Shown: piece by piece, positions 46,064 through 57,057 of the stretch
Layout: every line of letters begins with the position of its first letter
How positions within the stretch are numbered: position 1 is the first letter of the stretch
DNA from: Zygnema cylindricum
Lineage: Eukaryota; Streptophyta; Zygnematophyceae; Zygnematales; Zygnemataceae
Assembly: GCA_037447655.1 (NCBI GenBank)
Contig: JBBHKE010001874.1
Span: 102,501-166,500, forward strand
Direction: 5' to 3'
DNA: 64,000 nt
Position numbers and translations under genes: made by a program
Notes under the pieces: generated by a model
Seen by the model: the letters and a program-made list of their open reading frames with translations, nothing else
Told to the model about the DNA's origin: nothing
The model's database searches: none

Positions 46064-49000
46064 GTGCCCACTTTCAATGGATCTGGGTTCATCTATTGGG
46101 ACGCCATGTTGATGGGAGCTTTGTGTGAAAAACGATACTGGGGTATCGTCAATGGACAAGTGAAACGTCCACCTTCGGGAACTCCGCCAAGATTTGGAGG
46201 AGTAAGGTTTTCTGCAGCAGCGACTGCTTCCGCGGAGGAGGCAGATGATGGGGACAGCAGTGTGTCCGAAAAGGGGAAAGGGAAGGAGACACCCCTCATC
46301 CCTATTGCCATGGCACCAAGAGCGGCGGCCGTGAAGAACGATGTTTAAATGTGGGAAGACATAAACATGGCTGCCAAGAACTTCATTCTAAGGCAACTCA
46401 CTCAAGCATTGGCCACCTCTCACCTTAATATTTACAAGGCCGAGGAGTTGTGGGAAAGTTTGGTGGAGATCTATAGAGCTGGTACCATTCAGGAGCTCCG
46501 GTTGGCTGGGCAAAAGCTAGTGAGTTACACGTACAAAAGAGGAAATATGTTAGATTATTGCAATGATCTTTCTTCAATTGTGCCAAGCTGATTGTGCCAA
46601 GCTGGCGGAGCTGAGGCTCAAAGAGAACCAAGGAGGGGGTTCTTGTGGAGGGAAGAAAAAGGCACTTTTGGTCACAAAGGTGACAGGAGACTGCGAGGAC
46701 GAGTCCTCTAAGGAGGATGGGGAGCTTCTTCTTGACGAGAGTCTGGAGGAGAAGGAGATCCCTTAGAGACAAAAGTGTGCCCTTGGAGCAATTCGGGAAG
46801 CTCCACAGGAAGGATGGATCATCGACTCAGGTGCATCCATGCATATGTGTCGTGACAAGGACCTCTTCAATAAGCTAAGGAAAATCCTTACTGTAGAAAT
46901 AAAGTATGGGGATGGGAGAGTTTTTACTACAGATCTATTGGGATCAGTTGACCTCAAAGTTTTAGTGGGGGGTAAGACTTCTATTCTCACTTTCTCATAT
47001 GTGCTTTATATTCCTCAGCTAAGTAAAAATCTTGTTTCTACATCTGTGTTAGATGACAAAGAGTTTGATACTTTCACTAGAAAGGGAGTTTTTACAACTA
47101 AGTATGGGGATGAAGTTTACATCACTGCAGATAAGGGTAGCTAAGGAATGTTTAGGCTTAACCTGAGTAATGAAAAGAAGAATGCTTACTATGTTGGTGT
47201 CCCAAAATTGATGATTTGGCATAAGCGGTTGGGGCATGTGCAGTTTGATAGTTTGAGGGAGATGAAGAAGCTGGGGGTGGTAGAAGGCATTCAGTTCAGT
47301 GATAATGAAATGGTGGATGATTGTAGTGGTTGTGCCTAAGGAAAAACTCACAGACTTCCTTTTCCTAAAGCCGCCACATATAGTGGTGAAAAGGTACTAG
47401 ATTTGATCTACACAGATATCTGGGGACCAGCAAGTGTACCCTCAGTTGGAGGGAAAAGATATATGTTAACAATCACTGATGATTGGTCTAGATACTCTAG
47501 AGTTTATTTTCTAAAAACAAAGTCATAAACACCAACTTACTTCAAAGAATACAAAGCCTGGAGTGAGAGGTTGCATGGAACCCCCATTAAGAGAATAAGG
47601 CGTGATAATGGGGGAGAGTATACCTCTATCCAATTTGAGGAATACTTAAGAGATGAGGGAGTTCAACACCAAAAAACTGTACCACATAATCCGGAACAAA
47701 ATGGTGTAGCAGAAAGGATAAACCGAACACTAAGAGATAGTGTATGCAGTATGTTGGCTGACAAGAAAATAGGAAAGAGATTTTGGGCAGAAGCCATGAA
47801 CTGTGCCAATTACATTAAAAATAGAGTCCTCACATCAGCAGTCAAAGGTATGACACCTTATGAGAGATGGGTTGGAAGAAAATCAGATATCTCTCACCTT
47901 AAAGTTTTTGGTAGTCAAGTTTACAGTCTAGATACGGATAAGAAAAACTGGAAACTTGATGCTAAGGGAAAACCTGGATATTTTGTGGGATATGATAAGG
48001 ATGTTAAAGGATATAGAGTTTATGACTTAGCAAAGCAAGATATCACTCTGGTAAAACACCTAGTTGTCATGGATGAAGGAAAGTCAATTGACCCCTTTAA
48101 ATATACTTATAAAATAAGAATCAGGTTTGAGTCCGAGAGTGAGGAGAACTCTGTTTTTCCCGAAAAATACATTAGTGATACCGTGATTCCAGATTCAAGG
48201 GAGATCTAAGATACAGGAGAGCTACCAGATACCCCACATATTCCCATGGATTTCGAGGAGACAGAAGAGGAGGAATCGGAACCATCTTCCATGAATAGGG
48301 GCGCTAATGTGACACCAAGGAGGAACCCAAGACTTCCCTCTATTCGAGCTTCAAAATTTGAGGGGGGGAGAAGGAGCAGCAAAAGGCTACAAGAGAAACA
48401 TGCGGCTCATAAGGTAACTAAGCTATCACATCCTGATGAGCCTCTGTCAGAAAAGGACAAATGGATCAGGGCCATAAATGATGAAATGGCTTTATCATGG
48501 AAGCAATTAACTGGGAAGTAGCGGATTGCCCTCCAAACAGAAAACCTATAGGGTGTAAATGGGTCTTTAAACTAAAACTAAGCCCTGACAATACCATCGA
48601 AAAATATAAGGCTCGTCTGGTGGCAAAGGGTTTCACCCAAAAGGAGGGGATTGACTATGAGGAGACATTCGCCCCAGTTGTTCGTTTCCCATCAGTCAGG
48701 ATTCTCCTCAGTCTAGCAGCAGCGGAAGACATGGAAATTCATCAGATGGACATTAAGACTGCCTTCCTCAATGGTGAGTTAGAGGAAGAAATCTTCATGA
48801 GGCAACCAGAGGGATTTGTGGAGAATGTAGAAGAGAGTAAAGTCTGCAGGCTCATAAAATCCTTATATGGACTTAAGCAGGCTCCACGACAGTGGAATAA
48901 GAAACTAGATGAGTTTCTTACTGGTCTAGGAAATATCAGGATCAGCTCTAACCATTCTATCTATATGTTTGAGGATGAGAATGGTGTGGTCTTTATTGCA

Positions 49001-49988
49001 ATTTATGTGGATGATCGGTTGGTGTTAAGTATGTCTTTGGAAAAGATCAATAAGTTGAAGAAAGATCTTAGAAGCAGATTTGATATGAAAGATTTAGCGG
49101 AGGCAAGATATATTTTGGGAATTCAAATGGAAAGAGATAGGGGTAAAAAGATCATAAGACTCACTGAGAAAGATGCAATAGGAAATATGCTTGAGAAATT
49201 TCAAATGGAGAAAGCTAACAGGTGTACCACTCCCATGGACTTGAAAAAAGTAAGTGATGGGAGTGTAGAAGGAGGAGTGATAATCTTAGATGATCAAATG
49301 AGTCGAGAGGAGAGAGAGTTTATGAAGTCTATTCCTTACACACAGCTCGTAGGAAGTTTGATCTACTTTATGAAATGTACAAGGCCAAACATAGCGGCAG
49401 CAATAAGAGTCCTCCGTAGGAGTCTCAACGATCTTAGAAAGAGAGATTGGGAGGCAGCCAAGAGAGTCATGAGATATCTGGTTAGAACCAGAGAATTATG
49501 GTTGCATTTGGGAGGGGAGCACACTGATATCACCACTTAGAGTGATGCCAGTTATGGGGACGCACCTTTGAGAAGATGCACTTTTGGATATGTTTTGTAT
49601 GTGGGGCAAGGTGCTTGCTGTTGGAGTAGTAAGCAACAAAAGGTGGTCGCTCAGTCTACTATGGAGGCTGAGTATATGGCGTCTTGTTCTACTGTAAAAG
49701 AACTAATGTGGGTGAAGTCATTATTTTTAAGAACTAGGATATATGAAAGAGGGAGTGCATGAAATCTTTTGTGATAATCAAGCTGCAATCGCAATTTCAG
49801 CCAATCCAAAACACCATTTCAAAACAAAACATGTGGACATAAGATTAAGCTTCGTAAAAGAAAAAGTTGAAAATAAAATTTTAAATCTTTTGCATAGACC
49901 TGATGAAGAAATGGTGGCTGACATGATGACCAAACCTGTGCTCTCTCCTAAATTAAAATATTGTCGGGAAAAATGCGGGTTGAAATAA
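46064..49988 (+). pseudogene. Gag-Pol of copia element C
   Basis: Copia order is clear: Gag start PTFNGSGFIYWDAML, stop at 46346, a shift near 46590 with loss of the Gag C-terminus; protease WIIDSGASMHM near 46810; integrase zinc motif WHKRLGHV and CSGCA near 47220-47335; catalytic TDIWGP, RRDNGGEYTS and PEQNGVAERINRT intact; stops at 47142, 47337 and 47526; reverse transcriptase from about 48500 after a frameshift, with IYVDDRLV near 49000; RNase H WSSKQQKVVAQSTMEAEY and CDNQAAIAIS; ends SPKLKYCREKCGLK. At least five lesions, so inactive. Confidence 0.9.
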
Positions 49989-50019
49989 AAATTAAAATTA
50001 GACTAGAAAATAAGGGGAG

Positions 50020-51059
50020 TGTTGAAATTTATAGATTTCTATAGTATTTTCTAGGTTTAAATATGTTTGTATAAGAGGAAAAGAAAAGGACAAACAGCCT
50101 GCCTCCACCTCCGCTCTCTAGCTCACATACTTCTTGTAGTCACTGAAGGTTAGAGAGGGTGGTTAATCCATGGCTGCCTTAGTTCAACAGGGAGCTATTT
50201 TTAGTAGGTTACTAATAATATACTTGACGGACCAGAGATTTGATCCCGGTACCTATAGTTCGTCAAGTTGGCCGGTTACGGTCAGCTTTATCCTAATAAA
50301 CTAGGACCAATGCTAAGTGCTATGGTATGTGATAGATATATATATAGTTCGGGTGAATTAAATCCATTTAACTACAACTGTTTACGGCATACATAGATCC
50401 AGTTTTAGAAAGTACGTCGTACGATAGTAATTCAAAACGGATACCACGCATTTTGTTTCGACTGCGAAACAAATGCCGCGCAAGTATTTATTACGACTAA
50501 GATTGCGTTTCGCATAAAATCCAACGGCGCACATCATCGCCGAAATCCGAGAGTGGTCACTTTGGCGTTTTGTGACGTGGCATGACTTGGAGCCATGTGG
50601 AAAGATGACATTCGGTCATAGGAATTCCGAGGAACGTACGGACGAGTGAAATGCGGACACGCGTCCGCTTAATAGCCTTGTCGTACATAGGCCGTACAAA
50701 AGGTACACCGGCAGTAATACTTTTTGTACGGTACAGTAATCTGATTGGTCCATACTTCAATAGATAGAAGTTATTAGAGAGAATCAAGACTTAGAAAATT
50801 TTGGTAGGTAGTCAGTCACCTCTCCATTTGAGAGTTTGTACAAATTGGCATTTTTACTGCCTCATAACTTATCGTCTGGTTGGGTGTTTTCAGAGATTTT
50901 TTTTCCTGCGGACCCAGGGGAGTCCTGGCTGCACAAGGGTGCATTTAGATTGTCAGTTTGATTGCCTGGCCAGCAGTGGCTGTGGGTTATAGTGGGCTAG
51001 TTAACAACTATCTAGAGGCTTCATGTATTCTGTAGTCCTATGGAGGACACAGAATTGCA
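50020..51059 (+). repeat. 3' LTR of element C
   Basis: 1040 bp, preceded by GAAAATAAGGGGAG polypurine tract; ends AATTGCA. Confidence 0.88.
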
Positions 51060-51091
51060 GTAAGAGTTAGTAAAAAAAACATACCAATTAC

Positions 51092-52147
51092 CGTTTTTTT
51101 TTTCGACAATACTCGTGTGAGCCTCATCAATTGCTCTCGATCCGCTCTTATTTGTTCTTGTTGAGCCGCTACTTGTTGAGTGAGTGTGGCAATTATTAAA
51201 GGCAAATCCTCTCCTCTCGGTGGTGAGGGTGGCCTAATCGGTGGCGGAACCCTTTGTATTTCTCGTAGGCGAGGGCGTGGCACTTCGACATTGCGAAACT
51301 TTTGCAATATCGCCGTACAAGCATCTCGGAGAGCAAGTACCTCGGGAGTTACTCGACAATATTTTAGGATGTTGTATAGGCGAGGATCCCACGGATGATG
51401 ATGACGTAGCAACTCCGGGACATTCACCCGAAAACCGTCTTCCCCACGAACAACCCACGTTAACCGCGGATCCGCCGAATCAAATTGCCTTATGTGGGCA
51501 AAGGTCGAGCCTCGGTCCTCAAGCAAGATAAACAGCCATGTTGGATGTGCGATGACATCGGGGGGGATGTCAAGAATTTGCGAAAAAGGATTCGTTTTCG
51601 GGTTTAGGGGCCGGGGTTCACCATACCTCCAATGTTTCGGCCATTCGGCAATCGGAATATAATGTTCGGGTCGAGGCACGAAGCTGTCCATTTCCTCCTC
51701 TCCCATGGGAGTAGGAAAATACCAACCGGGATGCTCAACCGGGTATGGAGGTTGAGGATGTGGTGGAGCCGTTATAATGGCTCTCTCCCTATTCGGCGTG
51801 GGAGGCGCCCGGAACACGTCGTCGTCATCATCAAATTCCTCCTTACGTTGTTTTTCCTCACTATCCGGGGTTTGTTCGTCCTCGGTGGTGGGATCATCCT
51901 TGTTTTTCCACACCACGATGTCGGTGGGTTCCAAAATTTTGGGTTCGGGCTTGTCTTTGGGCGGTTCTTCACCATCCTCGATGCTCTCGTCACTATCTAA
52001 AGACAAGGGGACGTATAATTCGTCATTCTCATCTTTCACTTTATGCTTACCCTTTGCTCTCTCCTTCTTCCTAGCAATCTTTGTCCGTGCGTCAATCCCC
52101 CCACCTTTCTCGACGGTCGCCTCTCCCCCCACTCCTTCCTCCTCCAC
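51092..52147 (-). CDS. Unrecognised ORF with acidic N-terminus and coiled-coil tail
   Basis: Open frame of about 352 codons on the minus strand, ending at a plausible AAAACG|GTAATT donor at 51092, just before copia C. No ATG at its left limit (the first codon is GTG in a frame that continues upstream), so a 5' exon is missing or the start is unknown. Layout: Lys/Glu-rich start, an acidic stretch (DDDDDVF), Pro-rich PPHPQPPYP, a globular-looking part (EHPGWYFPTPM, AEWPKHWRYG, HPTWLFILLEDRG, HHHPWDPRLYNILKYC), then Pro-rich and a heptad-like Gln/Arg segment (TQQVAAQQEQIRADREQLMR). Amino-acid makeup looks genuinely coding. I recognise no family; it could be a transposon-borne accessory protein. 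Confidence 0.5.
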
Positions 52148-52377
52148 GGTCTCACAAAACCCTATTATTATTTTTTTATTATCCTTCTTTTTGTTTTAAT
52201 CTTCCCCTAACCTCACTCGACCTACCCTCTTCGACCGTCGCCTCATTTTCCTTTCTTTCCTCTCCCAACTCTGTCTTCCCCTCCCTCTCTTCACTCAACA
52301 ACTTCTCTTCCCTAAAACCCCCACCTTTTTCCTCCTCTTCACCCTCATCAAAAAGTATTAATTTTTTTTTTATTTTT

Positions 52378-54003
52378 TTACATTTTTTCTACCCCCTTCA
52401 CCCCCCCCCCTCCCCCTCTCCCCCTTCTCTCTCCCTCCCTCTCCCTCCCCCTCCCCCTCCACTCACCATCTCTCGCCAGCCAGCTCTCCAGCGCCTCCAT
52501 CCTCCCCGGCAAAAAGGTCGTGACGTCACGCAGGCCTCGGAGCAGCGGCGCCATTGCGTCATCCTCTGCGATTCCGACCACTCTCCAGATGCCACCTGTC
52601 CGTACGCCAGCAACAGCCCGCACCAGATACACCTCCCCCGCACTCGCCGCCCGAACGCCGATGTCCACCACCTCCACCGGCGCCCACGTACCGTGTACGG
52701 ATCCGAACTTTTCCGTACTGCACCTTTCCATACTAAACTTCCCCGTACCGCACTTTTCCAAACCGCACTTTTCCGTACTATACTTTTCCGTACCAGACTT
52801 CTCTGTACCAGACTTCTCCTTACCAGACTTCTCCGCACCAGACTTATCCGTACCGAATTTTTCCGGACAGTACTTTTCCGAATTTTCTCCGGCGTCCTTT
52901 TCCAAACCACATATTTCGCCACCGTGCTTATCCTTGTCGTGCTTTTCTGAACCGTGCGTACTGTATTTTTCGGCGCCAGCGTATCCCTCCACCCCGAACG
53001 TTTCCGTAACGTGACGGTCCTTTCCGAAGCGAACCTCCGTATCGAATCTTTCCGTACCACTCCCGTCTGTGCTCAACCTGTCCGTACAGTTTCGGTGAGT
53101 GCGGTGGGTGTCGGAGGAGCAGGATTCCAACGTTTCCGTACAGTTAGGGTCCGTACAAAATCCGTCCGTACAGGTTTGGGGAAGGAAACCGCAATTGTAC
53201 GGAACGGTTTTGACGTTGTGGGTCCGGGGAAGTCCGTTCAGATTGTTAAGACTGGGAGGGAGAGTGGATTCTTGGGATGACACGTGGCTAGGAAGCCACG
53301 TGCCAAGAGGGGTAGTACAGACAAAACGGAGAAGGAGGCCATGGCGGCGGGAGAAGGAGAGGGAGGGAGATAAGGAGGAGGAGAAGGAGACGGAGGAGGT
53401 GAAGGTGGAGGAGGTGGCGATGGAAGAGGAGAATGAGGATGCGAGAGACGAGAGAGAGGAGGAAATGGAGGGAGAGAGAGAGGGAGACAGGGAGGAGGAG
53501 AGAGAGGGTACGGAGGAGGAGGCAGGGGCGGCGGAGGAGGAAGGGACAAAGGAGGAAGGGACGGAGGAGGAGGATTGGCCGGTGGAGGGGAAGGAGAGGG
53601 AGGAGGAGAGAGAGAGAGTGGAGGTCGAGGGGTAGAGAGAGACGTGACGCCATGGACTCATTAGTTGTCCATCCCTGTCTGAAAGAGACAGGTGGGACCT
53701 TAACACGCCTGCCAGGTGGCAGTCATCTGATTGGTCCAGCTGGCTCAAGAGATGAGACATTTTTGGGAACTCCGGGGAAAGGTACACATTTGGGTCCGCA
53801 TGCCACGTGGCAGCTTCGTCATCGACGGTCAGGATCGCGGGAGGTTCGTGGGTAGGTTCTTCGGTAGGGTGTTCAGATGGCTGCCACGTGTCATATTCTG
53901 AGGGGTTTTGGATGCCACGTGGCACAGGACTCTCCCAGATGCGTCTGGTTTGTCGTGTTTGCTTGGAGTGCATCTCGCTTAGGTTTTCCGTACAGATGGC
54001 CAT
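52378..54003 (-). CDS. Unrecognised 541-codon ORF with 5-residue repeats
   Basis: ATG at 54003 in good context (ACTCCCATGG). N-terminal 150 residues are mixed in composition (IWESPVPRG, MSHLLSQLDQSDDCHL). Residues around 165-260 are Ser/Pro low complexity translated from the GA tract. Then a Cys/Thr-rich part and repeats of the type TEKSG/TEKYS/TEKFG from the 15-bp minisatellite, and a better-looking C-terminal block (EVVDIGVRAASAGEVYLVRAV to LPGRMEALESWLARDGEW) before a Gly/Arg tail. Low-complexity DNA can keep frames open by chance; only the two ends look like protein. Function unknown. Confidence 0.35.
   Translation of the reverse strand: MAICTENLSEMHSKQTRQTRRIWESPVPRGIQNPSEYDTWQPSEHPTEEPTHEPPAILTVDDEAATWHADPNVYLSPEFPKMSHLLSQLDQSDDCHLAGVLRSHLSLSDRDGQLMSPWRHVSLYPSTSTLSLSSSLSFPSTGQSSSSVPSSFVPSSSAAPASSSVPSLSSSLSPSLSPSISSSLSSLASSFSSSIATSSTFTSSVSFSSSLSPSLSFSRRHGLLLRFVCTTPLGTWLPSHVSSQESTLPPSLNNLNGLPRTHNVKTVPYNCGFLPQTCTDGFCTDPNCTETLESCSSDTHRTHRNCTDRLSTDGSGTERFDTEVRFGKDRHVTETFGVEGYAGAEKYSTHGSEKHDKDKHGGEICGLEKDAGENSEKYCPEKFGTDKSGAEKSGKEKSGTEKSGTEKYSTEKCGLEKCGTGKFSMERCSTEKFGSVHGTWAPVEVVDIGVRAASAGEVYLVRAVAGVRTGGIWRVVGIAEDDAMAPLLRGLRDVTTFLPGRMEALESWLARDGEWRGRGREREGERRGRGGGGGVKGVEKM
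52700..52890. repeat. 15-bp minisatellite with GTACC cores
   Basis: At least eleven units of the type TTCCGTACCAGACTT, varying at a few positions; looser copies continue to about 53160. On the minus strand the unit encodes a 5-residue repeat. Confidence 0.85.
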
Positions 54004-54240
54004 GGGAGTTTTCCGTACGGATGGCCGGGGAAGGAGGAGAGGGATAGTGGGAAAGGAAGGGAGATGAGGGAAAGGGCGAGAAAAAGACAAAAATGAGAGG
54101 TACAGAGAGGGAAAACAGAGACGATATAGAGGAGAAAGTCAGAGAGGGAGAGAGGGAGTGAGAGGGAGAGAAAGGGAAAAACAAGTTGAGTGGAGGGAAG
54201 GAGAGAAGGACAGGGGTAGAGTGATAACAGCTGGGGAAAA
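53320..54240. repeat. GA-rich tracts
   Basis: 53320-53640 and 54070-54240 are dominated by GAGGAG/GGAGAG on the plus strand, with mixed sequence between. They produce several overlapping low-complexity frames on both strands. Confidence 0.8.
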
Positions 54241-55659
54241 GACGGAAAACGACGAATCGGGGAAAGACGAAGCGTGTGAGGGTAGCGTGACAAGGAACGA
54301 TCGAATAAGTACGATGGTCCCAAACCGCTGAAAAGGTACAAAGTGATGTCATTGACGTCATACACGTGCGAAAACGCCCTGTCAGTGGTGAAATCAATGA
54401 TTGGGGAGACAAGCGCCGACCAGTAGGTCGGTGGTGCCTGTCTGGAAGATTTCGTAGGCCGGTAAAGTATGATGGAAAAGTACAATAATGGGACATTTCT
54501 TGTTGATTTGATACGGTACGATATTTTCCATGTTTTGAAAAGTACGAACTTTCAAACAACCTTTTGGAGACAATATGTACTTTATGTACTTTATGGTAAC
54601 GTACGGTCGATTCGGATGCATGCAATTTGTGTCCTTCCTATTTAGCAAGTAGGAGGAAGTGATTACACGTGGCACAACCAAGTTCGTTGACAACATGGCA
54701 GTCGAAGGATAGATCGTACAGTCGATGATGGGACGTCCAAATTGTCGTTAGTGAGATTCTTCATTCGTACTTTTTTGTCTGTATTAAAAAGTATGTATCT
54801 CAATAATGGATCTTGCTACGTTGTCAGTAACGGATTAGTTGCCAGTTGCAAATTTCCGTACGAACTACGGTTACTTTATCTAAAAACCCAAAAAAATGCC
54901 GACAATGTTTCTTTTTCAGGTAAGCTCGTCCTCATACACGCTGTACGGTCCATAGACATTTGAGCAAGTCTTGTCATTTTGTCGGTGACAGCTCACAGGT
55001 GTTATGAAGTGTACGATCCATGTGGTCCCTAGTTATGACGTGGTGACCAGCTTTTTGGTCAACGTAAACCAGCGTACGGATAAAGCCTGCCTACCCTTCA
55101 GTTGTGGAATAATTTTGACGCCTGTACTTTCTGACATATTTGCAGCCAATCAGCATCGAAATGTTTGTGCTCAAAAAAATACATATTACCGTCCGATGAT
55201 CCGAAGCCATGCTCTCCGTCGATCTGCTTCCTATAACTAGAACGAACCTATCACAGAAAACAAATATTGGGAATTGCTAATCGCGGTGACAATTTTTGCC
55301 GTGCGCAGGTACTTGCGTCAGCTTGTCAAAAATTGAACGTTTTAAGTACAGATTAGTACAAGTTACGTACCTTTGATTCCGTTGGAGTTTTTACGGTGGC
55401 GGATGATAGGCGAGGAGACCTTCCTCCACAAGATCCAGTCCACATCCACGATCTTCGGGGGTGTGGAATTTAGTTTGTTAGGGTTGTGGGGCATCATGTA
55501 GAGTGGGCTTTTTTTTTTCTTTTTAGTCTAGTCATCTTTGGTTTTTTGTTTAGTCTTGCTACTTTTAGCCCTCGGGTTTTACGGGTTCGGATGCTACGAA
55601 GATAGCATTCTTAGCAATTTTGTCTCTGTTCCATGGCGTCTTCTTTCAAAAAAAATTGA

Positions 55660-55995
55660 AGAAGACGCCGTACAAATTTCAAACTGAACGCGCGAAATGA
55701 TTGTGACGTCTCTTTTCGAAAATGTCCGTACATTTTCAATTATATAACGTACAACTTCCGTGGTATTTCTGTTCAGTTCACTGAACAGAAAGTACCAATA
55801 AGTGCGACGCATATTTCCTGTTTTATTCCGTACATATCCGTAAAAAAATGTACAGTTACAGTAATTAGTTTACAGGTTTCCGTAAAATTTCAGTTTCAGT
55901 TTACAGTACACGTTTTTTTACGATTTTTTCAAAAGTCACGAATTATACGTTTCAATCGCAAAAAAGGAAAAAATCGCGCGATTTGAACAACTATG
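55660..55995. mobile_element. Diverged, probably 5'-truncated copy of the 482-bp MITE
   Basis: Ends TTTGAACAACTATG like the two complete copies and shares CAAAAGTCACGAATTATACG and AATCGCGCGATTTG. The left end is not recognisable. Confidence 0.55.
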
Positions 55996-56003
55996 GTGTG
56001 AAC

Positions 56004-57057
56004 CATAGTTTAAAAGTAGGCGTTTTTATGGTAGGCCTTTGGTAGGCGCACAAAACTTGGCACAAAACTCGCGCAGAGTAGGCGTACTGTATGTTTGTGC
56101 GTTGTGCACATTCTTGTACGAACGGACAAATATGACGTATCATCATAGTACAGCGCATGCGCAGGACGGTTTTTTTTAGCGAACTGGCACGGCGTAGGAT
56201 GACATTCCGCGGGAAAAAAAATCCGGAAAAAAAAAAAACGCGGACGTAAGTCATATCGTAAGTTGTGTTATGGGCTTTTCATGTGATCTTCTTAGATAGC
56301 TACTTTGATCAGCGACCGTCCGATCGTCCAAATCTGACGGTTTAAATAAAAAATACCTCAAAACTCATGGAAAAATAAAAATTTGTCCGAATGTTTTTCA
56401 AATTCTAGACATGACGTTTAATTCTCTATCGATCGATGTGCAACTCAACCCTGTACTATTATTTTTCATTTCGCGACCAATACAATATGGGACTTAAGGC
56501 CATATTGTATGTTTTGCATCATAGTTGTTCACGGCGTTTAGTGCGAACGATTTAATCGCGACGAATTATACGTAACAAACGCATTGAACCTTTTGAAAAA
56601 ATCGTAAAAATCGTTGATGATTTTTTGTCCGTACTATTCCGTACATGTAAACTAAAATAAATTTCACATATACTGCAGTTTGTACCATTTTCTTACATTT
56701 TCCGTATCTTTTCGTAATAATCCGCACATTTTTTGTACAATTTCGTACATTCTTGTAAAATTTTTGTTAAGTTTATCGGACAGAAAGTACTACGAAGTGC
56801 AATGTATCTTTTCGTCAAATTTCGTACATTTACCGTACAAAACCGTACAACTATCGTAAAATACCGTACAGTTTCCGTGAATTAGCCGTTCGGTTTACCG
56901 GACAGAAAGTACATCGCGTTTTTTTCCGATTTATTCAAAAGTCACGAATTATCCGTTTTAATCGGAAAAAAGGAAAAAATCGCGCGATTTGAACAACTAT
57001 GTTTTGCATACAATAGGCATATTGTATGGGCCTACTTTCACCTACTTTTGAACTATG
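56004..57057. mobile_element. hAT-like TIR element carrying a nested MITE
   Basis: Starts CATAGTTTAAAAGTAGG and ends with the near-inverse CCTACTTTTGAACTATG. Flanks GTGTGAAC (55996-56003) and CTGTGAAC (57058-57065) form an 8-bp target duplication with one mismatch, as expected for hAT. Without the inner MITE it is about 570 bp and non-coding. Confidence 0.75.
56520..57001. mobile_element. 482-bp MITE, copy 2, nested
   Basis: CATAGTTGTTCA to TGAACAACTATG with an exact 8-bp duplication TTTTGCAT at 56512-56519 and 57002-57009. Same length as copy 1 at 7014-7495. Inserted in the element 56004-57057. Confidence 0.88.

Larger units (their letters stand above)
45017..51059 (+). mobile_element. Copia-type retrotransposon C, full length but defective
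   Basis: 5' LTR 45017-46054, degraded gag-pol 46064-49988, polypurine tract AAGGGGAG before 50020, 3' LTR 50020-51059. LTRs start TGTTGAAATTTATAG and end AATTGCA. Flanks GTAAA (45012-45016) and GTAAG (51060-51064) agree at 4 of 5 bases. No primer-binding site is present: the LTR end runs straight into gag codons, implying a deletion. Confidence 0.9.
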
